Program-made: the position numbers and the translations under genes | NCBI GenBank assembly: GCA_031553775.1 | Contig: JAVBLA010000048.1 | Coordinates: 57,124 to 121,123, forward strand | Direction: 5' to 3' | DNA from: JAISFI01 sp031553775 | GTDB lineage: Bacteria > Bacteroidota > Bacteroidia > Bacteroidales > Azobacteroidaceae | Length of the DNA stretch: 64,000 nt | Notes under the pieces: model-generated | Told to the model about the DNA's origin: nothing | The model's database searches: none | Seen by the model: only the letters and a program-made list of their open reading frames with translations | Part shown: piece by piece, positions 44,779-53,504 of the stretch | How positions within the stretch are numbered: the first letter of the stretch is position 1 | Layout of the letters: each line of letters opens with the position of its first letter

Positions 44779-47475
44779 ATGAGGGTGATAATAGTTTTGT
44801 TGGTTTTAGTTGTTGGGTTGGAGGGATGTAAGAAAAATCCCGACTTTATCGACCTTTCGGGTACCTGGACGGTGCAGGCCGACAGTATATCCGGAACCGT
44901 ACAATTGCCGGGTTCGTTGACTGAAAACGGGATTGGAATACCTGTTTCCGATTCGGCAACTAATATGTTATCAGAGCCGGTACGTTTTACGGGCAAAGCC
45001 GTATATGAAAAAGATATTTTTATCCCGGATTCCTGGGCAGATAAGACCGTGGAATTGTACATGGAGCGCACTAAAGTCTGTCAGGTTTTTGTCAATGATT
45101 CATTGGTGGGTTGCGGTAATAGTGTTTCCGCACCTCATATTTATCTATTGAAAAATGTATTTCAAACAGGTGCTAACCGATTGAAAATATCTGTCGATAA
45201 TACCAAAAAACTTTTGCCTTTAGGTGGCTCACATGCTTATTCCGAGCATACCCAGACCAACTGGAACGGTATTTTGGGTAAATTTTATCTGAAGAGCCTG
45301 GATGATATTTCCCTTCGGGACGTACAGGTATATGCTTCTACCGATGGTATCTGTCGTTTGTCTCTTTCTTTGTTGAATACTACGGAACAGTCCCTGAAGA
45401 AACAACCACTAAATATTCGTATCTATGATTCGAAACAGAAAGAAATCCTGAAAAAACAAATCTCTGTAGATGTACCGTCCGGACAATCCCTACAATCTGT
45501 TTCCTTTGAAATACAAAACCCTGAACTTTGGGATGAATACGATCCTGTTTTATACCGTTTAACGGTAGATTGCGGACGGACATCTATGGAGAAAACATTC
45601 GGTTTCCGTAATTTTCATACACAATCCGGTCAGTTTGTCAATAATGAAAGGGTAGTTTTCCTTCGTGGAAAACATGAAGGAGGTGTCTTTCCCCAGGCAG
45701 GTTATCCAAGTATGAAAAAAGAAGACTGGCTGCATTATTTCAATGTAGTCCGGTCGTACGGAATCAACCATGTCCGTTTCCATTCCTGGACTCCTCCCGA
45801 AGCAGCTTTTGAAGCAGCCGACGAATGTGGCGTTTTTCTCCAGCCAGAACTTCCGCTTTGGGGACGCTATCAGGCTTCAGATACACTGTTGATTAACTAT
45901 ATGAAGTCAGAAGGAGAAAAAATCATGCAGGCTTATGGAAATCATCCTTCCTTTGTACTGTTTGCTTTGGGAAATGAACTGGAAGGAGATACGGCTGTAA
46001 TGGCCCGGGTGACAGACCACATCCGAAAGAAAGATAACCGGCATCTCTATGCTTTGGGTTCGAATAATTTTTACTGGGATCCTCAAACCCATGTTACAGA
46101 AGATTTCTTCGTAGCCATGCGTCATGGAAAAATAACCTCCGATTACAGTTCCGATCTGAGGGGATCTTTTTCTTTTGCGGATTCCGAAGAAGGGGGCATT
46201 ATAAATTGTGAGAAACCAAATACGCTTAGAAACTACCAACAAGCTATCCGGACATTGAACAAGCCCGTGATCGGACATGAAACCGGTCAGTACCAGGTAT
46301 ATCCTGATTTTAAGGAAATAGAAAAATATACCGGAGTCATGCAAGCCCGGAACTTTTCCGTATTCAAAAAACGTTTGGAAAAGGCGGGGATGCTCTCGCA
46401 GGCGGAAGATTTCCTCAAAGCGTCCGGTGCTTTGTCAGCCTTATGCTACCGGGAAGAAATAGAAATGGCATTGAGAACACGCGGCTTCGGAGGATTTCAA
46501 CTGTTGGATTTACAAGACTACCCGGGACAGGGGACGGCTTTGGTCGGTATCCTGAATGCCCTGCTGGAACCGAAAGAGGTGATATCCAGGGAAAAATGGA
46601 CGGAATTTTGTGCGGATGTGGTCCCATTGTCACTTTTTTCAAAATATTGTTGGTCGGATCAGGAGACTTTTACAGCTGCACTGGAAGTGGCGAACTATGG
46701 AAAAGAAGATCTTCGGGAGCAGGAAATAATCTGTATCCTGAAAGACATCAAAGGAACAATTATTTTTGAACAAAAATATCCGGCCAGGTATTTAGCACAA
46801 GGGAAGTTGACCCGAATAGACAGTATTGCCATTCCTTTTCAGAAATCGGATCTTCCCCGGCAAATGGAACTTTCTGTTGCTTTGCCGAGCACACCTTACC
46901 GGAATGCCTGGAATATTTGGGTGTATCCTTCTTCTATCAATGAAAAAATCAGGGAAGGAGTCATACAAGGTGTGTGTGTGACAAGAAATCCCGTACTGTT
47001 CGAACAGAAGAAAAAAGAAGGAACTCCAGTCTTATATATTCCTAAACATCAGGATATTATGGAAAATTCCGTAGGAGGACTATTCACGACTGATTTCTGG
47101 AATTACGGAGTCTTTAAAAATGTAGCGCTCAGTTTGAAAAAAGAACCTTCTCCCGGTACTTTGGGAATACTGACCCATCCGGATCATCCACTGTTCCATT
47201 ATTTCCCAACGGAATTTTATACTCAATGGCAATGGTGGAGCATCATCAAAAACTCCCGGCCGGTTATTATGGACGAATGGGCGGAAGATTATTATCCCCT
47301 TGTACAGGTCATCGATAATGTGGACCGGAATCATAAATTAGGATTGATTTATGAAGAACCCGGGTATGAAGGAAAAGCACTGGTTTGCAGTTCCGACTTG
47401 TTTGCCTGTAAGGAAGAACCGGAAGTCAAGTCCTTATTTTATAGTTTATTGAAATATCTAACATCAAATAAATAA
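44779..47475 (+). CDS. GH2-like glycoside hydrolase lipoprotein (long form, paralog 2)
   Basis: The ~898-residue secreted enzyme is paralogous to the proteins at 25931 and 49782. The lipoprotein signal is VIIVLLVLVVGLEGC. GH2 sandwich domains follow (IDLSGTWTVQAD, QTNWNGILGKFYL). In the barrel, acid/base Glu400 is in ALGNELEG and nucleophile Glu501 in IGHETGQYQ. FGGFQLLDLQDYPGQGTALVG and a C-terminal domain with GILTHPDHPLFHYFPTEF and QWQWWSIIK are shared with its paralogs. The ATG at 44779 is preferred over an in-frame TTG six bases earlier because it gives a normal signal peptide. It probably removes a terminal sugar in the periplasm; specificity unknown. Confidence 0.85.
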   Translation: MRVIIVLLVLVVGLEGCKKNPDFIDLSGTWTVQADSISGTVQLPGSLTENGIGIPVSDSATNMLSEPVRFTGKAVYEKDIFIPDSWADKTVELYMERTKVCQVFVNDSLVGCGNSVSAPHIYLLKNVFQTGANRLKISVDNTKKLLPLGGSHAYSEHTQTNWNGILGKFYLKSLDDISLRDVQVYASTDGICRLSLSLLNTTEQSLKKQPLNIRIYDSKQKEILKKQISVDVPSGQSLQSVSFEIQNPELWDEYDPVLYRLTVDCGRTSMEKTFGFRNFHTQSGQFVNNERVVFLRGKHEGGVFPQAGYPSMKKEDWLHYFNVVRSYGINHVRFHSWTPPEAAFEAADECGVFLQPELPLWGRYQASDTLLINYMKSEGEKIMQAYGNHPSFVLFALGNELEGDTAVMARVTDHIRKKDNRHLYALGSNNFYWDPQTHVTEDFFVAMRHGKITSDYSSDLRGSFSFADSEEGGIINCEKPNTLRNYQQAIRTLNKPVIGHETGQYQVYPDFKEIEKYTGVMQARNFSVFKKRLEKAGMLSQAEDFLKASGALSALCYREEIEMALRTRGFGGFQLLDLQDYPGQGTALVGILNALLEPKEVISREKWTEFCADVVPLSLFSKYCWSDQETFTAALEVANYGKEDLREQEIICILKDIKGTIIFEQKYPARYLAQGKLTRIDSIAIPFQKSDLPRQMELSVALPSTPYRNAWNIWVYPSSINEKIREGVIQGVCVTRNPVLFEQKKKEGTPVLYIPKHQDIMENSVGGLFTTDFWNYGVFKNVALSLKKEPSPGTLGILTHPDHPLFHYFPTEFYTQWQWWSIIKNSRPVIMDEWAEDYYPLVQVIDNVDRNHKLGLIYEEPGYEGKALVCSSDLFACKEEPEVKSLFYSLLKYLTSNK

Positions 47476-47492
47476 CTTTAAAAATAACGTGT

Positions 47493-48149
47493 ATGAAAAA
47501 TCTATTCAAATTCGCAGTGATTGTGTCGGCTTTATTTCTCTTTGCCGGTCAGGGAAATGCACAACTTAGTCTGGGAGTAAAATTAGGAATGAATGCCTCT
47601 TCCTTATCAGGTTATGAAAAAGCATCCAATTTCATAATGGAACAGACTCAGATGAATTGGACTGTATCCGATTATTCAATTGGCTATACCTTTCTTCCTC
47701 ATATCGGAGCTGTAGCCCAATATACTTTTCCGCAACGGATTTTTCTTCAGGGAGAACTTCTTTTTTCTTTGCAGGGTTGCTCTGAAAAAACTTCAGATAA
47801 AACAGAAAATGTCTGGATGGGTTTTGCTAAGCTCCCGGTTTATGGAGGTTGTAAGATCAAAGTGACTAAAAATACTGATGTTATAGTAGGATTAGGACCG
47901 TATGTTGCATACGGTGTTGTCGGTAGTGATGGTAGTTATGGCGATGAAGGCCAATTCAAACGTTTTGATGCCGGTCTTAGCGTAATGGCTGGGATTCAGT
48001 TCAAGCACCTTCAGGTTACTGCAGGATATGACAAGGGTTTTATTGACCTGATGGATATTGGTAATTGGAAAACGACTCGGGATGAAAATAATCTTCCGGG
48101 GGTTAATATGGATTGTTTTCGGGTTTCGTTGGCGTTTTTTCTTCAGTAA
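47493..48149 (+). CDS. Outer membrane beta-barrel (porin/PorT-like) protein
   Basis: A 218-residue protein with a signal peptide (FAVIVSALFLFAGQGNAQ) and alternating hydrophobic strands typical of small outer membrane barrels of the PorT/OMP_b-brl type (LSLGVKLGMNASSLSGYEKAS, IFLQGELLFSLQGCSEK, GGCKIKVTKNTDVIVGLGPYVAYGVVG). The C-terminus ends FRVSLAFFLQ, near the usual aromatic end of barrels. It sits between two glycosidase genes with short gaps and is probably co-transcribed. It may be a channel or an anchor; function not assigned. Confidence 0.75.
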   Translation: MKNLFKFAVIVSALFLFAGQGNAQLSLGVKLGMNASSLSGYEKASNFIMEQTQMNWTVSDYSIGYTFLPHIGAVAQYTFPQRIFLQGELLFSLQGCSEKTSDKTENVWMGFAKLPVYGGCKIKVTKNTDVIVGLGPYVAYGVVGSDGSYGDEGQFKRFDAGLSVMAGIQFKHLQVTAGYDKGFIDLMDIGNWKTTRDENNLPGVNMDCFRVSLAFFLQ

Positions 48150-48193
48150 GTCGTCTCCCAATTTAAGACATCTTAAAATTAAAGCATACGGTT

Positions 48194-49759
48194 ATGAATT
48201 TCATTAAGCATGCAATCTTGTTTGTTTGCAGTTCACTGCTAACTCTTTCAGTGTTTGCCCAGTCTGTCTACACCATAGACACCTCCAAGCGTTATCAAAC
48301 CATCTCCAACTTCGGTGCCTCCGATTGCTGGACCACCCAATTCTACGGCCATTTCCCTGATGCAAAGAAAAATCAAATGGCCGATTGGCTGTTCAGCATG
48401 GAAACCGATATAAACGGGCAACCCAAAGGAATCGGACTTTCCCTGTGGCGTTTCAATATCGGTTCAGGTAGTGCGGAGTTGGGAAAGAACAGTTATATTC
48501 CCAGCGTAACCCGTCGGGCAGAATGTTTCCAACTTCCTAATGGGACATATGATTGGAATAAACAATCTGGGTCCCGCTGGTTCCTGCAGGCGGCTAAAAA
48601 ACGGGGAGTGCAACAATACCTGGCCTTTTGTCTTAGTGCTCCCGCTCATATGACACTCAACGGATTATCCAATAACCGTTTCCGCCCGAAAGACGGCACC
48701 TTCAACATCAAACCGGATAAATATGAAGATTATGCCGGTTTTCTGGCAACTGTTGTCGATGAGTTGCAAAGACGGGAAGGCGTTCATTTCCAATACCTTT
48801 GCCCGTTCAATGAGCCAGAATGGGATTGGGACGGACATACCAGCCAGGAGGGAACCCCGGCCCTGATGAGCGAGATCGCAAAAACAGCTCGCCTGCTGGA
48901 TCAGGAGCTGACCGGGAAAAATCTGGATACTAAAATCCTTCTGACGGAATCGGGATGTATCGACTATATGTATAAAACAATGGCAGACCGGCCGGGACGG
49001 GACAACCAGATCGAAACTTTTTTCAATCCGGATAGCGAGCATTATATCGGAAACCTGGGCCATGTACCCTCATTGATGGTTGGACATAGTTATTGGACGA
49101 CTACTCCCAATGACTCTCTGTTCGCCAAACGCAAATCGCTGAGGCAAAAACTGGATGCATACAAACTGGATTTCTGGCAAAGCGAGTTGTGCATAATGAG
49201 CAATGATAAAGAAATCGGTGCCGGAGGAAATAAAGACCTGACGATGAAAACCGCCCTGTACGTAGCTCGTGTTATTCATCACGATCTTTGTGTGGCCAAT
49301 GCTTCTGCCTGGCAGTGGTGGCTAGGAATGACCAATAGTAGTTATAAGGACGGCTTGGTGTATGTTACTCCCAATCAGGATGTGACCGACGGAGAAATCT
49401 CCGATAGCAAACTGATGTGGACATTAGGAAATTTTAGCCGTTTTGTCCGTCCGGGAGCACAGCGGGTAGATGTTACTTCTTCTCCTAAGATCAATGTGAA
49501 TAATCCTACAGGTTTAATGGTATCGTCTTATATTCATCCGGAGAGTAAGCAATTGGTTGTTGTGTCCATTAATTATTCCGATAAAGCGGAAACTGTTCGG
49601 TTTAATATTAAGGGAGCCAGTGTAAAGGGTTTTGTTCCTTATGTGACTTCCGATCAGGATGGAGATAATCTGAAACCTGGAAAGAAGTTCTCCGGACGTT
49701 CCGGATATGTTGTTCCCGCCAAGTCTGTTGTAACGTTTGTTGGGGAAGGAATAAAATAA
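48194..49759 (+). CDS. GH30 glycoside hydrolase
   Basis: The 521-residue secreted enzyme has a signal peptide (ILFVCSSLLTLSVFAQ) directly followed by the GH30 domain (TISNFGASDCWTTQFYG, LSLWRFNIGSGSAE). Acid/base Glu207 is in CPFNEPEWDW and nucleophile Glu331 in DFWQSELC. The C-terminal beta-side domain ends GYVVPAKSVVTFVGEG. It resembles the catalytic part of the LamG-GH30 at 40398 but lacks the lectin domain and the T9SS tail, so it is likely periplasmic and would shorten imported oligosaccharides. Bond specificity, perhaps beta-1,6-galactan or a related beta-linkage, is not proven by the sequence. Confidence 0.88.
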   Translation: MNFIKHAILFVCSSLLTLSVFAQSVYTIDTSKRYQTISNFGASDCWTTQFYGHFPDAKKNQMADWLFSMETDINGQPKGIGLSLWRFNIGSGSAELGKNSYIPSVTRRAECFQLPNGTYDWNKQSGSRWFLQAAKKRGVQQYLAFCLSAPAHMTLNGLSNNRFRPKDGTFNIKPDKYEDYAGFLATVVDELQRREGVHFQYLCPFNEPEWDWDGHTSQEGTPALMSEIAKTARLLDQELTGKNLDTKILLTESGCIDYMYKTMADRPGRDNQIETFFNPDSEHYIGNLGHVPSLMVGHSYWTTTPNDSLFAKRKSLRQKLDAYKLDFWQSELCIMSNDKEIGAGGNKDLTMKTALYVARVIHHDLCVANASAWQWWLGMTNSSYKDGLVYVTPNQDVTDGEISDSKLMWTLGNFSRFVRPGAQRVDVTSSPKINVNNPTGLMVSSYIHPESKQLVVVSINYSDKAETVRFNIKGASVKGFVPYVTSDQDGDNLKPGKKFSGRSGYVVPAKSVVTFVGEGIK

Positions 49760-49781
49760 GGATTAATAAAGAAACAGAACC

Positions 49782-52571
49782 ATGAAACACCTGAAAAACA
49801 TCATTTTATTATTTTCTTCGTTTCTATTCTCCGGCATGTTTTTTTGCATGCAGGCTCAAACTACTCCTTCCGAAATATCCAAAAGGCAAAAAGAATCGAT
49901 CCGGATCGATGGCATCTGGAATTTCAAATTAGACCCGATGAATGTCAGCATTCCGGTTAAGGGAAGTAATTTTACCCAGAAATTTCCGGAAGTGATCACA
50001 CTGCCGGGTTCTACCGATCAGGCCGGCAAAGGATTTAAAACACAGGATATGACTTCTATACGGTTGACCCGGATGTTTGAATATGCCGGTGCAGCCTGGT
50101 ATGAAAAGGAAAACATCTTTATTCCTGAAAGTTGGAAAGACAAAGAAGTCTTTATTTTCCTGGAACGGGCGCACTGGGAGACTAAAGCTTGGGTAAACGG
50201 TCAGCCGGCCGGAAGGGAGGAGAGTCTTTCTGCTCCTCATACCTACCGGATTACTCCTTATATAAAATATGGTAAAAAAAATACCGTCCGTTTCCGTGTA
50301 GACAACAGTTCGATATACAATATTGCCTATGCGCACGCTGTCAGTGCAGAAACACAGACCAACTGGAACGGTATCATCGGGGAGATGAGAATACAGGCCT
50401 TCGATAAGGTCTTTTTACAGGATGTGCAGGTATACCCTCAGCGGAAAGATAAAAAAGTAAGAGTGGTTTTTGAAATTTCAAATACCGGTAAACAATCCGT
50501 TTCCGGACTGCTGCATTTGACTTGTGAAACGGTTAATGCTCCGGAAAAAGTTACTTTGCCATCTAAAGAACTGCCCTTTTCCGGAACGGATTCAATCCTG
50601 CAAGTGGAGTGTGAGTATGATCTCGGTGAACATATTTATCTCTGGGATGAATTCGATCCGAACCTGTATGTTTTGAATTGTGAATTATCGGCACAGGAGA
50701 ACCTATATAAAGACCGTACATCGGTTCGCTTCGGTATCCGTGACTGGGGAACCAAAGGTACACAGTTCACGATCAACGACCGGCCGACTTTTATCAGGGG
50801 AACCGTCAATTCCTGCGAATTTCCCCTGACCGGTTATCCGCCCATGGATTATCAGGAATGGTACCGGATTTTGAAAATTTGTAAGGACTACGGATTGAAT
50901 TGTGTCCGTTTCCATTCCTGGTGCCCTCCGGAAGAAGCCTTCAATGTCGCCGATGAACTGGGATTGTACCTGCAGGTGGAAAATCCGGACTGGCGCTTTA
51001 CCGTGGGAGACGACGAAGCCACCAATCGCTTCTATTTTGCCGAAGCTGAAAAGATATTCAAAACCTATGGCAACCATCCTTCATTTGCCTTTTTCTGCGA
51101 AGGAAATGAACTGGTCGGGAAAGGCTGTGTCCCATTCCTGCAAAAAATGCTGGAACAATGGAAAAAAGACCCTAGACACCTGTACGTGGCCGCTTCCGGT
51201 TATCCGACAGTGGAAGGCAGCGATTTTTATGACTATTACGGCGCTCGTCCTCAACGCTGGCAGGAAGGGTTAAAAGGTCGTTTTAATTCCCAGCCTTTGA
51301 ATACCCGGTACGATTATGCGGATTATGTCAAAAAGTTTACCATTCCCATGATTACCCACGAAATAGGGCAATGGTGTGTGTACCCCGATCTGAAACAGGT
51401 TTCCAAATACATCGGGGTACTGAAACCCTATAATTATGAATTATTCAAAGAAGGGCTGCGGGAAAAGCATCTGTTGGATCAGGCGGAAATTTTCCATATC
51501 GCTTCCGGAAAATTCCAGGTGATACAGAAAAAAGAAGAATTCGAATCGTATTTCCGTACGCCCGGATTTGGCGGTTATCATTTATTACAACTGAACGATT
51601 TTCCGGGGCAAGGCACTTCTCCCGTGGGTGTGGTAGATGTTTTTTACGATCCGAAACCATACGTAGATGCGGAAACTTTCAGCCGTTTCCAAAGTCCTGT
51701 GATGCCGCTGCTCCGGACAGATAAACTGACATGGACCACTACAGAAACTTTTATTGCTGATGTCCAACTTTCCAATTTTGGAAAAGAGAAACTGGAACAG
51801 GCGGTAGCTTTATGGACCTTGGAAACTTCTTCCGGAAAAATCTATGCAGAAGGTGTTTTTAATCCGGTAATGGCTCCTGTCGGACCTGTCACTTCCATTG
51901 GTAAACTCGAAATTCCTTTGGAAAGAGTAGAACAGGCGACAGATTTTACGCTGCGGATCTCAATAAAGGGAACGCAGGTATTCAATGAATGGAAAATCTG
52001 GGTTTATCCGGAAAAACTTCCGCAGGTGAAATCCCGGAATTTGCTGGTTACGAATCGCTGGGATAAAAAAGCCAAACAAAAATTAAAAGAAGGAGGTACG
52101 GTGTTCTTGTTAGCCGATACGGCATTGGTTCACTCGGATGTACCTCCCGGATTTTCCGGTATTTCCTGGAATGCGGTCTGGTCGGGTACCCCTCCGAATC
52201 TTCTGGGAATTTTATGTGATCCGGAGCATCCTTCCCTGACGCATTTCCCGACCGAGTTTCACTCCAACTGGCAATGGTTCGACCTGGTGCGTAATTCCAA
52301 ACCTATGTTACTCGATCATACGCCTTATACTTTCAAGCCATTGGTACAAATGATCCCCGATTGGAATAATAACCGGAAAATAGGACTTATCTTTGAAGCC
52401 AATGTCGGAAAGGGAAAATTGCTGGTGACGAGCATCGATCTGCAACGTATCATGCCGGTAAGTCCGGTGGCCCGGCAGATGTATTACAGCCTGTCGGCTT
52501 ATCTGGCCGGAGAAAACTTTCATCCGGAGGAAACGCTGACGGAGGAAATGATCGATACCATCTTTCAATGA
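49782..52571 (+). CDS. GH2-like glycoside hydrolase (long form, paralog 3)
   Basis: A 929-residue enzyme with a signal peptide ending in a small-residue region (LLFSSFLFSGMFFCMQAQ). The architecture is that of the two other long GH2-like proteins: sandwich domain (RIDGIWNFKLD), TNWNGIIGEMRI, barrel with acid/base Glu443 in CEGNELVG and nucleophile Glu527 in THEIGQWCV. GGYHLLQLNDFPGQGTSPVG and the C-terminal block GILCDPEHPSLTHFPTEF with NWQWFDLVR complete it. Its stop overlaps the GDPD start (ATGA), so the two products are translationally coupled and may act on the same side group. Confidence 0.85.
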   Translation: MKHLKNIILLFSSFLFSGMFFCMQAQTTPSEISKRQKESIRIDGIWNFKLDPMNVSIPVKGSNFTQKFPEVITLPGSTDQAGKGFKTQDMTSIRLTRMFEYAGAAWYEKENIFIPESWKDKEVFIFLERAHWETKAWVNGQPAGREESLSAPHTYRITPYIKYGKKNTVRFRVDNSSIYNIAYAHAVSAETQTNWNGIIGEMRIQAFDKVFLQDVQVYPQRKDKKVRVVFEISNTGKQSVSGLLHLTCETVNAPEKVTLPSKELPFSGTDSILQVECEYDLGEHIYLWDEFDPNLYVLNCELSAQENLYKDRTSVRFGIRDWGTKGTQFTINDRPTFIRGTVNSCEFPLTGYPPMDYQEWYRILKICKDYGLNCVRFHSWCPPEEAFNVADELGLYLQVENPDWRFTVGDDEATNRFYFAEAEKIFKTYGNHPSFAFFCEGNELVGKGCVPFLQKMLEQWKKDPRHLYVAASGYPTVEGSDFYDYYGARPQRWQEGLKGRFNSQPLNTRYDYADYVKKFTIPMITHEIGQWCVYPDLKQVSKYIGVLKPYNYELFKEGLREKHLLDQAEIFHIASGKFQVIQKKEEFESYFRTPGFGGYHLLQLNDFPGQGTSPVGVVDVFYDPKPYVDAETFSRFQSPVMPLLRTDKLTWTTTETFIADVQLSNFGKEKLEQAVALWTLETSSGKIYAEGVFNPVMAPVGPVTSIGKLEIPLERVEQATDFTLRISIKGTQVFNEWKIWVYPEKLPQVKSRNLLVTNRWDKKAKQKLKEGGTVFLLADTALVHSDVPPGFSGISWNAVWSGTPPNLLGILCDPEHPSLTHFPTEFHSNWQWFDLVRNSKPMLLDHTPYTFKPLVQMIPDWNNNRKIGLIFEANVGKGKLLVTSIDLQRIMPVSPVARQMYYSLSAYLAGENFHPEETLTEEMIDTIFQ

Positions 52572-53488
52572 TAAAATATCCGGATGTGAATATAAAATTG
52601 TGTATTAGAGTTATCGTTTTCATCATAATGGTATATTTTTCTGCTTCTTTATGTTTGTACGGACGGAACAGGCAATATATAAAAGATGCATCAAAAGGTA
52701 CCTGGATTATTGCACATGCAGGAGGACAAGGATTAGCCCCATCCAATAACATGCTTGCCTTCGATGTTTCCGATGCAATCGGAGTAGATATGCTTGAAAT
52801 GGATGTGTTGTTAACCAAAGACAGCATATTGGTACTGCATCACAATGAAACGATCGACAGTAAGACAACGGGTTCCGGATTTGTGAAAGATTATACCTTG
52901 GCGGAACTCCGGCAATTTAATTACGGGCATTCATTCCGGGATACCCTGGGCAATTATCCTTACCGGGATAGTATGGTACTGATTACAACATTGGAGGAAA
53001 TCCTGAAAAAATACGGAGAGAAATATCCGATGTGTATCGAACTGAAAAATAAAGATGCTGCCTGGGGCAAAAAAGCTGCCGAAGAATTGTTGCGCTTGCT
53101 GACACAATACAAAATGAAAGACCGGACGATTGTTTCATGTTTCGATGACTCGATCCTCGGATATTTCCGGAAAATATCGCAAGGCAAAATCGTTACGGGA
53201 ATGGGAAAATCAGAGACAAAGAAATTTGTACTGATGAACCTGTTTTTCCTGTCTCGTTTTTACAACAACCAATCCGGAGTGATGCAACCTCCCGTAGAAT
53301 CGTCCGGTCACCGGCTGGATTCAAAAAAACTGATCCGGTCGGCGCATGCCAAAAACATAGCGGTACAATACTGGACTATCAATGAACCGGAAGAAATGAA
53401 ACGCTTGATCCGCTTAGGGGCAGATGGCATCATCACCGATCGGCCGGACATCATGAAAAGAGTGTTGAAAGAAATGGGTTACAATTAA
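52568..53488 (+). CDS. Divergent glycerophosphodiester phosphodiesterase (GDPD) family protein
   Basis: The 306-residue protein has an N-terminal hydrophobic segment (about 11-30), possibly a signal anchor, then the GDPD TIM-barrel. Conserved parts are His50 in WIIAHAGG, the metal-binding pair Glu77/Asp79 in MLEMDVLLTKD, His91 in LVLHHNE, PMCIELKN, and the C-terminal VQYWTINEPEEMKRLIRLGADGIITDRPD. Unusual changes are HAG instead of HRG, PSNN instead of PENT, and HH instead of HD. It could cleave phosphodiesters such as glycerophosphate substituents on a glycan. Since key positions are altered, the substrate may not be a standard glycerophosphodiester. Confidence 0.82.
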   Translation: MIKYPDVNIKLCIRVIVFIIMVYFSASLCLYGRNRQYIKDASKGTWIIAHAGGQGLAPSNNMLAFDVSDAIGVDMLEMDVLLTKDSILVLHHNETIDSKTTGSGFVKDYTLAELRQFNYGHSFRDTLGNYPYRDSMVLITTLEEILKKYGEKYPMCIELKNKDAAWGKKAAEELLRLLTQYKMKDRTIVSCFDDSILGYFRKISQGKIVTGMGKSETKKFVLMNLFFLSRFYNNQSGVMQPPVESSGHRLDSKKLIRSAHAKNIAVQYWTINEPEEMKRLIRLGADGIITDRPDIMKRVLKEMGYN

Positions 53489-53504
53489 TAAAATATTCAG
53501 ATAT

